37,747 bases of DNA from a virus. The translations under genes were made by a program, and so were the position numbers. Each line of letters begins with the position of its first letter. Position 1 is the stretch's first letter. The notes beneath the pieces are model-generated. The model was not told where the DNA came from and made no database searches. It worked only from the letters and a program-made list of their open reading frames with translations. The stretch lies in IMG/VR virus record IMGVR_UViG_3300007540_000034, positions 1 through 37,747 of that record. One strand, written 5' to 3'. Shown here in pieces: positions 1 to 8,978 of this stretch.

Positions 1-224
1 ACAAAGAAATCAGAACCACTTGGTCCTGCACATATGAAGTGCTGATACGCATCAATGTTAGCGCGTTTCATCCAACCACTCCAAGTCCAAGTCTTACGGT
101 TACCAGCAACAGATGGTGTGCGGTTTAGAAATGCGCTGTCGCCGTCGTTAAACAGTAACGATTGCTCAATGAGGTACGCCGCAGCCGTGGAGCTTACGAT
201 GCCAAGTGGAATGGTGTGGAGCAT
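1..224 (-). CDS. LamG-type tail fibre/appendage protein, N-terminal part (runs off left edge)
   Basis: An open frame starts with ATG at 224 and stays open to base 1, giving 74 codons. The start overlaps the stop of the upstream fibre gene as TAATG, the tight coupling used all along this operon. The product contains the stretch NRKTWTWSGWMKR, the opening strand of the concanavalin/LamG-like domain common in phage tail proteins. Such domains act in virion appendages, probably in receptor or glycan contact. The continuation expected of this domain (IGA...DG...DGAALDATSFGE, then W-P) is found at the other end of the window, in the reading frame entering at 37747. The two pieces are therefore probably one gene cut by the window edges. 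The domain match is from memory of the family; the open frame is seen directly. Confidence 0.8.
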   Translation of the reverse strand, partial: MLHTIPLGIVSSTAAAYLIEQSLLFNDGDSAFLNRTPSVAGNRKTWTWSGWMKRANIDAYQHFICAGPSGSDFF

Positions 225-1891
225 TACGCTACCCCGCCATGGTTCCCCATCAACAGCCATGTGTCAGTAGCAATCTTGAGGCAAGATACTGCGCCATATT
301 GCGCTGCGATAGCGCCTGTTCCCGTGCTGACGCCGTTGACTGTGACGCCTGACCCGCCTACCACGCTCGTTACTCCTGCGGCCAACATCACAATGTCGAC
401 GCGATCTCCAACGGCAAAGGCAACAGAAGAGTTGGGTGGGATCGTTAAAGTGTTTGCCGACCCGTTGCTCATGGTAACAGTTTTAAATGCATCACCAATC
501 ACTAGAGTGTATGTCGTGCCTGTCTGAGCATTGACCGTGCCTTGTACCATCGATGGCACGATTGCATTGTCTCCAATGCTGACAACGCTGCCTACTTTCG
601 TCAGACCAGCGCCAACAGTAATCTGTGACATTTGAACGCCAACCCAGTTGTCTGGGCTGTTGTCATCTGCAACAAATTGTATCTGTGCGTTAACGTCAGT
701 GATCGTGATGTCTGACGCTGAACCGTTTAATGTGTCAGAGCCGCTGCGCTGAAAGATCAGGCTGTTGGAAGCAGATGTCTTTTGAAAAGCATACTTTGTA
801 CCTTCGGCAGTGCCGATTGCTGGCAGTGTAACCGTGATATCGTTAGACGATGTGTCGCACAGATAATACGTACCGTCGGCTGACAATGCTGGAGATAACG
901 CCGCACCAGTTTGGTTTACGACAGTTGAGTATATTTGACCGCTAGCAGCTTGTGCCGCAGACGCCGCAGCGTTCGCAGCGTATTTCTTAGCGGAGAACAC
1001 ACCACCCGCAACAACTGTATCTACGTCGAATGACGCACCGCCTAGCGCCCATTGCTTGGCTGACCCTGTACTAACCGTAGTACCTTGGCTGTATTCTTTA
1101 GAAGAGAACTCTGATGTGTCAACTGCCCCGCCTGTCGTTGTAGCCCATTCTTTAGCAGCACCGCGAGCGCTTGTCGTTGTTACACCTGTGCCGCCAATAG
1201 CCCAAGCCTTAGAGGCGTAATCTGAGCCTGTTACCGCGCCGTCAATTTTAGTGGCGTAGTTGGTTGAAAGTGTTGCACTCGCCGCCGTAGAAACTACGTC
1301 TGCGTTAGTCAGTGCAAGATCAGCCGCCGCTGCGTTCTCGCTGACAAGTGCCGCCGCTGCACTGGCCGCCGCTGCGTCAACTGCCGTGTCTACATCGTTT
1401 GTTGAGTTTTCTAAAGCATTACCAGCAGCATTCCATTTTAATGCCTTATTAGCGCTAGGCTCAGGCACCTCTGTAGATGCTCCACCAGAATATGTTGCAG
1501 GATATTGAAAAGAATCTCCCAGATCACGCTCTTGTTCCTGAGAAATCATTGTTAATCGGTCAAGCGCAGACTCATGTGTCTCTGCCGGGAATGCATCGTT
1601 CTCAACGTAATCAGTCCCTTGTGTTTGAGCAGTGTTTCGGCGGATAACCCACTGCACAGTATCGGCAGGTGCGGTTGCCGCAGTTACCGTGCCTGTTGCA
1701 TTGCTGCCCCCAGATACTGTAAAGTCAGAGCCATTGGTTTTAGTGGCTTCTGCGCCTGTAGCAATAGTGCGCTCAATGACCTCTAGCTCTGCCCCCGTGC
1801 CAGTGCCAAAAAAGGCAAACGTCACAGGGAAAGCAACGGTGCTGCCATTGCCTGTGTACGATACTTCAGTAGTTGTGCTAGATAAAGTCAT
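224..1891 (-). CDS. Tail fibre protein with podovirus-type N-terminal attachment domain
   Basis: 555 residues. The first 150 or so (beginning MTLSSTTTEVSYTGNGSTVA, with VIRRNTAQTQGTDY and then FPAETHESALDRLTM) match the N-terminal domain that anchors fibres of T7-like and related podoviruses to the tail. A long Ala/Ser/Thr-rich, probably coiled or collagen-like shaft follows (about 155-330), with repeated ASKAWAIGG / SAKQWALGG-like units. The C-terminal third is Gly/Ser/Thr/Val-rich with ITVTLP and TLTIPPNSSVAF segments, as in trimeric beta-structured fibre tips. It lies between the ejection proteins and a second appendage gene, as expected of a host-range module. GC content is visibly higher than in the ejection genes next door. 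The receptor cannot be inferred. Confidence 0.88.
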   Translation of the reverse strand: MTLSSTTTEVSYTGNGSTVAFPVTFAFFGTGTGAELEVIERTIATGAEATKTNGSDFTVSGGSNATGTVTAATAPADTVQWVIRRNTAQTQGTDYVENDAFPAETHESALDRLTMISQEQERDLGDSFQYPATYSGGASTEVPEPSANKALKWNAAGNALENSTNDVDTAVDAAAASAAAALVSENAAAADLALTNADVVSTAASATLSTNYATKIDGAVTGSDYASKAWAIGGTGVTTTSARGAAKEWATTTGGAVDTSEFSSKEYSQGTTVSTGSAKQWALGGASFDVDTVVAGGVFSAKKYAANAAASAAQAASGQIYSTVVNQTGAALSPALSADGTYYLCDTSSNDITVTLPAIGTAEGTKYAFQKTSASNSLIFQRSGSDTLNGSASDITITDVNAQIQFVADDNSPDNWVGVQMSQITVGAGLTKVGSVVSIGDNAIVPSMVQGTVNAQTGTTYTLVIGDAFKTVTMSNGSANTLTIPPNSSVAFAVGDRVDIVMLAAGVTSVVGGSGVTVNGVSTGTGAIAAQYGAVSCLKIATDTWLLMGNHGGVA

Positions 1892-1924
1892 GTCATTTTC
1901 CTCTGTGGCATAATACCATCATTG

Positions 1925-4366
1925 CTATAAATTTGGAAGCATTGAAGACGGATCAGGCGCTCTGTATGGGGTTAACTCTCCCGGCCTCCACCAATATCCT
2001 CCGCCGCGCTCTTCTGCTTGTTCTTCCATTCGCATAAATCTTGTGTAGGCTTTTGGGTCAAATACTTTATAAAGTTCGTCAAACAACCTTCTTTTTATTA
2101 ATTGTATTGGGGCTGCGTTAACGGCGGGTGCGTAAGTATCGAGATAACGCACAAATTCTTTTGCAAAATTTGTATCTCCGTCTTCAAACAATTGGATAAA
2201 ATTGCCTATAGTAAGATCCCCAGTATCTTGCAAAAATTGCGCTACTGGCCCCCCTATTGATGCTTGCAATCCGCCGTATTTGTTAACAGCCCCGTATATA
2301 ATATCTGCAATAATCCCAACGCCGCCGCCCTTTAAGGAAGCTCTGCCCCAAAAATCTGAATCCATTTCTTCAAAATCTCTGCCTTGCGACAAAGATAATA
2401 ACTGCAAACTCATTGCCCCGCCCATTGTAAGCGCTGCGCCATACCCTCCTAAATACGCCGCTTTTCCCATTAAGCTCATATTTATTGTTCTTCTGTAGTG
2501 CGTGTTCCAAACTGTCATAGGAAACGATTTAAACATTTTAAATGACAGCGTAGCTTCTCCGGGAATTGTTCCCGCTCTAGCCCGCCCTTTAAGGGCAGTT
2601 TCGCCGCGCAAAGATTTGGTTGGTATAGAAAATTCTCTTTGAGTATACATCATTGATGAAAATTTTGCGAACAAGTTTGATTGTTGTTCCATTGAAAGAT
2701 CAGCGCGTTTAAACACATCTGCAATGCGAAGCATATTAAATGTGCCTTCACCAAACACTGGGCCAACCCTAAATTGATCCCAATCTGCCGGGGTAATGTC
2801 ATAGTCTTTCATAATTTCTACAAACGGCAAATCGTCAAATGCCTTGTTTGCGTTATCTGCCAACGTCCCCATAAACTCTAATGCATAAGCCCATTGAGCA
2901 GATTGCGTGTGAGGCGTTAAAAAGTTTAACCTCATTGCTACATCAGATATGCGCCTTGCCCACATTGGAGCAAAAATTTCCCCGTGATACCGCTCTGCAC
3001 CAGCAGCCATTTTAATTGCAGCGTCAAATCCAAGACCAGAACGTAAAGCTATTTTTCTGTCTGTGTCGCTTAAAGGGTTCATAAGGCGAAAATATTGCTT
3101 CATGTATTTGCCAGTGGCAGTCTTGTCGTAGTTTGACGAAAACGTGCGGCCCATATTGTCTGTGACAATGCTAAGAATACCTGTGCCGCCTAACCAAGAA
3201 GATACAATGCCAGTGCGAATAACTTGAAATGCTCTTGCCCATAAATTGCCGTATGAAGCGCTGTTGGCGTGTGTAATTTCATCGTACATTTCATCTGTTA
3301 ATTTAACAATAGTTGCAACTTCATCATACAAATTTGATTTTCTTAATTTATCTTCTGTAAAATATCCTCTAGCTTTTTCACCGCTGTCCATTAAATTAGA
3401 AGCGCGGCGTAACACATTATTAGTTATAAACTGAAACATACTTTTAGGGGCAGGTCCAAGTGCTTGGCTTAGTGCAATATCAAGAGCGGCACGATCTGCA
3501 TAATTAACGATAGACTGAAATGGGTCACCCTCACCATACAATCCTTGCATTTTTAACCATGAATCTGCGGTTTTATAACGCAAAAACCTTTGGTGAGAAT
3601 ATTTAGTAGAAAGCGCACCTCTTGTTGTGGCCCCGCTGTCTATTTTGTTAGCCCCGTCAGACCGAAGCGTTAACCACACTTCTTCTAAAACTCTAACTTT
3701 ATCAGCTTCTGTGTTAATTGGTTTTCCGTCATTAAAATCTGACATTTTGTCCCAATCAAGAACGTCATTTCCCATATGGTCATTTACCCATTGAGACTTG
3801 TTCTCCATTTTAGATTTGCTGTGTATTTGCGGAAGGCGAAAATCAGGGTCAACATCAATGTGAACGCCGTTAGCTTTCATTAATTGTACAATAAAATCGT
3901 TCATAGCTTTAACGCCGTCGGCCATAGCTTTTTCTTCCGCCGTTCCCTTGCCGTCATAAAGCGCACGAACAACACCGTCCATGTGTTCCATAGGGCGAAA
4001 CAACCCAGCAAATTTTGGATTAGAAGCTTCAATTACTTCGGCAATTTTTTGCAGTAACAAACCTTTATATGACTGATCTGCGTTTTTAGAAACAGTTTCT
4101 AAAAATCTTGGCAAAAATTCGTAAACGCCGTCTCTATCAAGACCTTTAATTTGTTCGTCTAATTGATACGCTAATTTAGCACGTTTAATTGCAGCAAATC
4201 TCTCTGCCGTCTTAGCCGACTTTACGGCAGTTTTCATTTTTTGAGCAGCGGCTGTTGGGTCCATTCCAGCGGCAACTAAATCGTCGTAAGCTTCTGTTGC
4301 TTCTTGGGCTTTTTCTTTGCTAATAAACCCGTCTTTAAGCGCTGATCTAATGCAATCTGTTATCAT
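1925..4366 (-). CDS. Large internal virion (ejection) protein, probably the second half of a gp16-like protein
   Basis: 813 residues, mostly alpha-helical and charged, with no signal peptide. Short hydrophobic glycine-rich stretches appear near residues 390-405 (SSWLGGTGILSIV) and 640-660 (YLGGYGAALTMGGAMSLQLL), which could touch a membrane. I recognise it by position and general character rather than by a domain. It follows gp14-like and gp15-like genes, overlaps the preceding 640-residue gene by 4 nt (ATGA), and precedes the tail fibre, which is where T7 has gene 16. T7 gp16 is about 1300 residues; here the role seems shared by two proteins (640 and 813). No lytic transglycosylase motif is visible. 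Expected role: leaves the head with the DNA and helps form the channel across the host envelope. Confidence 0.65.
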   Translation of the reverse strand: MITDCIRSALKDGFISKEKAQEATEAYDDLVAAGMDPTAAAQKMKTAVKSAKTAERFAAIKRAKLAYQLDEQIKGLDRDGVYEFLPRFLETVSKNADQSYKGLLLQKIAEVIEASNPKFAGLFRPMEHMDGVVRALYDGKGTAEEKAMADGVKAMNDFIVQLMKANGVHIDVDPDFRLPQIHSKSKMENKSQWVNDHMGNDVLDWDKMSDFNDGKPINTEADKVRVLEEVWLTLRSDGANKIDSGATTRGALSTKYSHQRFLRYKTADSWLKMQGLYGEGDPFQSIVNYADRAALDIALSQALGPAPKSMFQFITNNVLRRASNLMDSGEKARGYFTEDKLRKSNLYDEVATIVKLTDEMYDEITHANSASYGNLWARAFQVIRTGIVSSWLGGTGILSIVTDNMGRTFSSNYDKTATGKYMKQYFRLMNPLSDTDRKIALRSGLGFDAAIKMAAGAERYHGEIFAPMWARRISDVAMRLNFLTPHTQSAQWAYALEFMGTLADNANKAFDDLPFVEIMKDYDITPADWDQFRVGPVFGEGTFNMLRIADVFKRADLSMEQQSNLFAKFSSMMYTQREFSIPTKSLRGETALKGRARAGTIPGEATLSFKMFKSFPMTVWNTHYRRTINMSLMGKAAYLGGYGAALTMGGAMSLQLLSLSQGRDFEEMDSDFWGRASLKGGGVGIIADIIYGAVNKYGGLQASIGGPVAQFLQDTGDLTIGNFIQLFEDGDTNFAKEFVRYLDTYAPAVNAAPIQLIKRRLFDELYKVFDPKAYTRFMRMEEQAEERGGGYWWRPGELTPYRAPDPSSMLPNL

Positions 4367-6285
4367 ACCTTACACGCCTCTAAAACTTCTATTAATCGTT
4401 GATCTTCCGCCATCTCTTCTGCAAGTTCTCTTGCTGTAATTGTAACTGCTTCACCTTCTACAACATTAACGGGGATTGGTGTATCAGCGGGGATTGGCCC
4501 ATCACCAAAATCAACCATTCCGTCTTGTTCAACAGGATCGTCCCTAACGGATAATGCTTCTAATTCTAATTTTATTTCTTCAGTCGCGTCTTTTGCTGCT
4601 TGTGCAACGCCACGCCCGCGATAAGAATACGGGTCCATAACATCAGACAATGCTCTTGGGTTGCCAAACACATCCAAAATAGACGGTATTGGTTTGTTAG
4701 GGTTTTCTAGTATCTCATCAATTTGTTTTTGATCTGCACGTTTAGGAGCTTCTATGGCTTTGCGTTCTGCTTTTTGAATAGCTTTTGTTTTCTTTTGACG
4801 CAAAGAGCGCAGTTTCCTAGCATTTTCGTTTTTTTCCTTTAAAAGTGACGATTTTTTATTTTCTGCTTCTGCAATTTTCTGTGACCTTAATGCCTCAGAT
4901 TGAGCCAATACTTCCATTGCTCTGTCTTCGCGAGCATCAAGCTTTTTCTCTTTTCTTTTTGAAAGACCTTCCCTGTCTTTAAAAGAGATGTCATCTAAGT
5001 CTTTTTGTATATTGGGGTCAATTTCTGCGGCTAACCGTAATTGAGGTGTTTGCTCAAGTTCAATTATTTTTTCATCTATTGCTGTAACTTTTGCGCCTAT
5101 TTCATCTTGACGAGTTCCTAGCCCGTTAATCTGAACATCTAATTCAACAAGTCTAATCTGTTGCGTTGTTTCAAGTTTAAGGATAGACTCCGCAAACAAA
5201 TCATCGCTAATTGGCGGCATTTTAGGCATATTAACTGTAAGCGCTTCTAGTGAAACACCAAGTTTCATTTCATCTACGCTAGGCTCTGTAGCAACATTTC
5301 CAGCAGCCCTTTGCACAGAAGCCATAAACGCCTGTCTACCTGCAACAGTTTGTGAAAATTGATTTAGTTGGTTAGCAGTGTCAATTTTTTGAATGGCGTC
5401 TGCCGCAGATTTTACAGCGGGTGTTTGAGGCATATTGCTTAATGCCTCTAATTGTTTGTCTGTGCTAAGCTTGTCAAATGCGTCTACCAGTATTTCGTCT
5501 ACATTAAGGCGATCCCTAATAGCCCCAGACAACGCTTTAGGCGCTTCAATAACACCAGCGCGGAATGCTCCACTAAACGCTCCTGCCGCAAGCGCAGATT
5601 TTGTTTTTTCTTCCCACCCTTTTTCTAGCCCAGCTAATTTTCTGTTTGCGTCAATAGTAGTAAATTGCTCCATTCCTTCGACAAAAGTATTAATGCCAAT
5701 TTCTGAAGCTATGCGTTTTACAAATGTTTTTCCAGCGCCGCCAAACATTAAAGACACTGCCCTAACAGGATCGCTAGTTGCCCCAGCTAAATACCCTTCC
5801 ATGCTTCCTGCAAATTCTCCTACAAGCGCTGAAAACCCATGTTTTTCTCCAATTTGTTTTATTGCTTTGTCAGCGTCCACCATTTTAGTTTTTGTTTGTT
5901 CCCACAACTGCTTTAAGGTAGGAATAGACGGATCTTGTTGGTTTAATTGAAGTAAATTTTCTTCTAAATTGTCAAAGTATTCTAATTCTTCTGCTTGGAA
6001 AAGTTGCAACTTGTCATCCGCATTGCCATTTATTTTGTCAATAAGAAATGCAGATCGGTTAAGATCTAAATATGCAAAATCTTTTTTTCCGCTTGCTGCC
6101 AAACTGTCACGAAGCGCGTTAAAATTGCGTTCAAAATCGCTTGCAGCGCCAGTGCCATTTTCATTTAATACTGCATCGTCTAAAGCCGCTTGGTAAGACT
6201 CTAAATAACTTCCTTCTTCTGTAGTAGTTAAAGGTCCAGTACCTAATGGCAATGTAGAATTATCTGGGTTATTGCTTAAAAACAT
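4363..6285 (-). CDS. Internal virion protein with central coiled coil
   Basis: 640 residues. The N-terminal 330 are helical and contain a glycine-rich stretch around 155-185 (FAGSMEGYLAGATSDPVRAV, then LMFGGAGKTFVKR). That stretch has a GGAGKT string but no second NTPase motif, so I do not call it an ATPase. Residues about 375-530 form a long, very Lys/Glu-rich coiled coil (for example KRKEKKLDAREDRAMEVL, then SLLKEKNENARKLRSLRQK). The acidic tail is rich in Asp and Glu. It is coupled at both ends: the ATG overlaps the preceding stop and its own stop overlaps the next start by 4 nt. Position among ejection genes suggests a structural protein expelled with the DNA. No enzyme domain is recognised. 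The gene is markedly AT-rich. Confidence 0.6.
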   Translation of the reverse strand: MFLSNNPDNSTLPLGTGPLTTTEEGSYLESYQAALDDAVLNENGTGAASDFERNFNALRDSLAASGKKDFAYLDLNRSAFLIDKINGNADDKLQLFQAEELEYFDNLEENLLQLNQQDPSIPTLKQLWEQTKTKMVDADKAIKQIGEKHGFSALVGEFAGSMEGYLAGATSDPVRAVSLMFGGAGKTFVKRIASEIGINTFVEGMEQFTTIDANRKLAGLEKGWEEKTKSALAAGAFSGAFRAGVIEAPKALSGAIRDRLNVDEILVDAFDKLSTDKQLEALSNMPQTPAVKSAADAIQKIDTANQLNQFSQTVAGRQAFMASVQRAAGNVATEPSVDEMKLGVSLEALTVNMPKMPPISDDLFAESILKLETTQQIRLVELDVQINGLGTRQDEIGAKVTAIDEKIIELEQTPQLRLAAEIDPNIQKDLDDISFKDREGLSKRKEKKLDAREDRAMEVLAQSEALRSQKIAEAENKKSSLLKEKNENARKLRSLRQKKTKAIQKAERKAIEAPKRADQKQIDEILENPNKPIPSILDVFGNPRALSDVMDPYSYRGRGVAQAAKDATEEIKLELEALSVRDDPVEQDGMVDFGDGPIPADTPIPVNVVEGEAVTITARELAEEMAEDQRLIEVLEACKV

Positions 6286-8333
6286 TAACGAAATGCCCCT
6301 TCAACATTCAGCGTAAATGGTTTGCCGCTAGAAGTTTTTATGCTGTTGTCTCCTACATGAAATTGGTATTGATTAGGCGCTACTAAAACTGGCGTTGCGT
6401 ATTTTGTTAAAGCTGTTTCGGTTAAAGGTTTTCCGCTTACTAAGTCTACTGGAGTGCCATTTCCACGAGATACCCATTCATCTGGATTTTCTAAAATGTC
6501 TTCAAATTGATCTTTTGTTGCTGTTGGAGGCAAAATATACGTTTTGTTTTCTCCAGATTGTGTAAACATTGCCTCGCCTCTATCCCCTCCACCAACAACG
6601 GCAGATAACGATTTAATTATTTCTTTTTGATTTTGAACCACTGTAGCAAGCCCCCCTTTGCTAAGCGTTCCTACTGACCCACTGTTCCCAACATAATGAG
6701 CAAAAGCAGCGTCTCTAATTGTTTTGCCTTGTCCTGCCAATCTATTAAACGACCCCATATACGAAGTTAACGCTCTATCAAACGCTGGCCTAAATCCTTC
6801 TGAAATAGAAATATCTTTATTTTCAAGAATACGAGTACCTTTTTCTATAAGAAAAGCATCTGCTTTTGAATTTGGGTAAACAACTGCTAGCGCAGAACTG
6901 TGGGCAAGCGTTGGTTTTGTTTTGTGAAATTGAGACAATACTTGAAGTGCTGTATCTCTTGAATTTTCTGGGTCAGCAATAGCGGCAGCGCGTTGAATGC
7001 TTTCGCCAAATTCTACGTTTTGTTGCGCCGACCAACCCTTCATTTCCTCAACAATATCTTCAATTTCAGAATTAGAAAACGCACGAAATCCAATGCCATT
7101 ATCTCCAGATAGATTTTGCCCAAAAGTAATTCTTTCAGCCATGCTTAAAGAGTCAAGGTTGCCTTTAAGCATTGAAAAGGGTGGAGCTTTTTCTATGTTA
7201 ACGCCAATTGGGTCATTGTCTAATGCGTCTTTTTTGGCTTTATAGATCCTAACAGACATATCTAGTAAATCAAGCTCTTCGTCCGTTGTGCCATTTTCGT
7301 TAACATTTGTTATGTTTTGTTCAATTTGCCGAGATAATTCGGGCAAAAACATATTTTTGTATCTAGATGTTTCTTCTTTTATATTAGACAACGAATTAAA
7401 TTTGTTTATTAAATCTGCATCTCCAGAAGCCATAACTGTTGCTTCTACTTTAAACATTTCTTCTGCGGACACAGCGGCTCTTGGGTCAAGCATCCTTCCT
7501 TTTATAGAAGAAATTGAAGAACTTGCTGCACGGTTTAATTCAAGCTGTTGAGATTGCAATTCATTAAGACGCATAGATTTAAAACGATCCATATTTAAGA
7601 TCATTTTTTCCGTCATGCCGGGAAGAGATTTAGCTTCATTTATAAATGTCTCCATTTCTTCTTCTGAAGTTCCGCGCATAATTGTTTCATTTACAAATGA
7701 ATTAGTAAGCGAACTATTAATTTGGTTTCTCAATAAAGTGCGTTCTGTTTCTTGTTCTTGGTCTGGATATTGCCCAATAACATACGATTCAACGCCATTC
7801 ATAATGTCTTTGTATTGGTTAGGATCCGCACGTATTGATTGCGCGTTTGTGTCAATAAATGTTTCGGTTGCTAATTTTTGTTTTACGCCACGCCTTTGAG
7901 ATTGCGCTGACAATACTGAGCGAGCAAACGTTGATTTTTGCCCTAATAATTGAGCTTCGGCTAAACGAGAATAACTGTCAGGTATAACTGACATAACCTG
8001 TTTGCTATGGTTTGCCCATTCTTGATTAAAAGATTGGATGTCTTGGAACTCTCCTAATCTTTGGGTAAAATTAGCACGGCTCATAGCAACGGCTACTTGC
8101 CCATCTTGTTGCTCACTTTTTTCTTGTTGGCGAGCTAATTCATTCGCAGCTTTTTCTCGTTCTGCAATAGCTTTTTCTTCGCGTCCAGCAAGAAATTTAC
8201 CTATTCCCATTATTCCTGCTTTGGCTGTTTCTCCGCCAAAATCTTCACCTTTGAAAGAAGGAGTTATTAAAGATCCTTTTGTAGAAAATCCGGGGACTTC
8301 AGTGGTTGGTTGGTAAACCTTAATTCTAGCCAT
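6285..8333 (-). CDS. Internal virion protein, gp15-like by position
   Basis: 682 residues, almost wholly helical and polar. The N-terminus (MARIKVYQPTTEVPG) resembles the short beta-like lead of podovirus internal virion proteins. A charged helical segment at about 50-80 (GREEKAIAEREKAANELARQ) is probably coiled coil. No catalytic motif is visible. It sits directly after the gp14-like gene (2-nt gap) and before the two gp16-like genes, the place T7 gene 15 occupies, and its length is close to that of gp15 (about 750). Expected role: part of the internal core, ejected to form the DNA conduit across the periplasm. The identification rests mainly on gene order. AT-rich codon use matches its two downstream neighbours. 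Confidence 0.62.
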   Translation of the reverse strand: MARIKVYQPTTEVPGFSTKGSLITPSFKGEDFGGETAKAGIMGIGKFLAGREEKAIAEREKAANELARQQEKSEQQDGQVAVAMSRANFTQRLGEFQDIQSFNQEWANHSKQVMSVIPDSYSRLAEAQLLGQKSTFARSVLSAQSQRRGVKQKLATETFIDTNAQSIRADPNQYKDIMNGVESYVIGQYPDQEQETERTLLRNQINSSLTNSFVNETIMRGTSEEEMETFINEAKSLPGMTEKMILNMDRFKSMRLNELQSQQLELNRAASSSISSIKGRMLDPRAAVSAEEMFKVEATVMASGDADLINKFNSLSNIKEETSRYKNMFLPELSRQIEQNITNVNENGTTDEELDLLDMSVRIYKAKKDALDNDPIGVNIEKAPPFSMLKGNLDSLSMAERITFGQNLSGDNGIGFRAFSNSEIEDIVEEMKGWSAQQNVEFGESIQRAAAIADPENSRDTALQVLSQFHKTKPTLAHSSALAVVYPNSKADAFLIEKGTRILENKDISISEGFRPAFDRALTSYMGSFNRLAGQGKTIRDAAFAHYVGNSGSVGTLSKGGLATVVQNQKEIIKSLSAVVGGGDRGEAMFTQSGENKTYILPPTATKDQFEDILENPDEWVSRGNGTPVDLVSGKPLTETALTKYATPVLVAPNQYQFHVGDNSIKTSSGKPFTLNVEGAFR

Positions 8334-8335
8334 TG

Positions 8336-8974
8336 TTATATACCTATTATTCCGGGGGATACGTAGTTAAAGCGAGGGCCAAGGCCAACCCCCGGAGGAG
8401 CCGCTCCAAATGAGTTCGGCACATTCATGCCAAACGTAGAACTCCCACTTCCAAATCCAGTACCTGCTCCAGCGCTTGGGGCTGTTACTGTTGACGCAGC
8501 CGAGGCATATTGAGCAAACCCAGCCCCCATTAAAGAAACAGCGGCCCCAGCAAACGCTGCATTCTTCTGTTGTTTACCTCTCCATGCAGCCATTTCCCCC
8601 ATGTATTCTTGGTTTCTAGCTTGATTCTCTAACTCATATGCATTTAATTCGCCGCCGTAATATTTCATTAAGGCATCAAATTCTATGCTTGCTGCGTTAT
8701 CACCAAGAACTTGCAAAGGAGATCCAGCAATTTCTATTCCACTTTTAGATATTTGAGTACGGTTAGACGCTAATACTGATTTGCCTTTGTCCCGCAATAA
8801 ATCTGCTTCATACGCTGCACGTTTTAATTCGTTCTGTTTTTGCACACGAATGACACTAGCGTTATAATTGTGGATGCCTCTGTTTGCTTTACCAGCTTTT
8901 CCAGCGCCTATCCCTTGAGCGACAGAGCCAACCGCGCTAGCAATCAACATCATTGTTAATGGATCAGCACCCAT
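8336..8974 (-). CDS. Internal virion protein, gp14-like
   Basis: 212 residues. It opens with a hydrophobic, glycine-rich helix (MMLIASAVGSVAQGIGAGKAG), followed by a charged helical middle (YNASVIRVQKQNELKRAAYE, then LRDKGKSVLASNRTQISKSG) with the phrase SGIEIAGSPLQVLGDNA. A second hydrophobic segment lies at about 138-160 (AAVSLMGAGFAQYASAAS), and the tail is Gly/Ser/Pro-rich. This pattern is typical of the gp14-type internal virion proteins (T7 gp14 is about 196 residues), which after ejection sit in the outer membrane. It lies between the tail-tube B gene and the gp15-like gene, in conserved podovirus order. I am fairly confident of the family role; no enzyme activity is expected. Confidence 0.75.
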   Translation of the reverse strand: MGADPLTMMLIASAVGSVAQGIGAGKAGKANRGIHNYNASVIRVQKQNELKRAAYEADLLRDKGKSVLASNRTQISKSGIEIAGSPLQVLGDNAASIEFDALMKYYGGELNAYELENQARNQEYMGEMAAWRGKQQKNAAFAGAAVSLMGAGFAQYASAASTVTAPSAGAGTGFGSGSSTFGMNVPNSFGAAPPGVGLGPRFNYVSPGIIGI

Positions 8975-8978
8975 AATT

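Noticed and set aside
4363-6285. Walker A motif (GGAGKT) in the 640-residue ejection protein
   Set aside because: Only a short string without the preceding strand, without Walker B, and in a helical structural protein; treated as chance.
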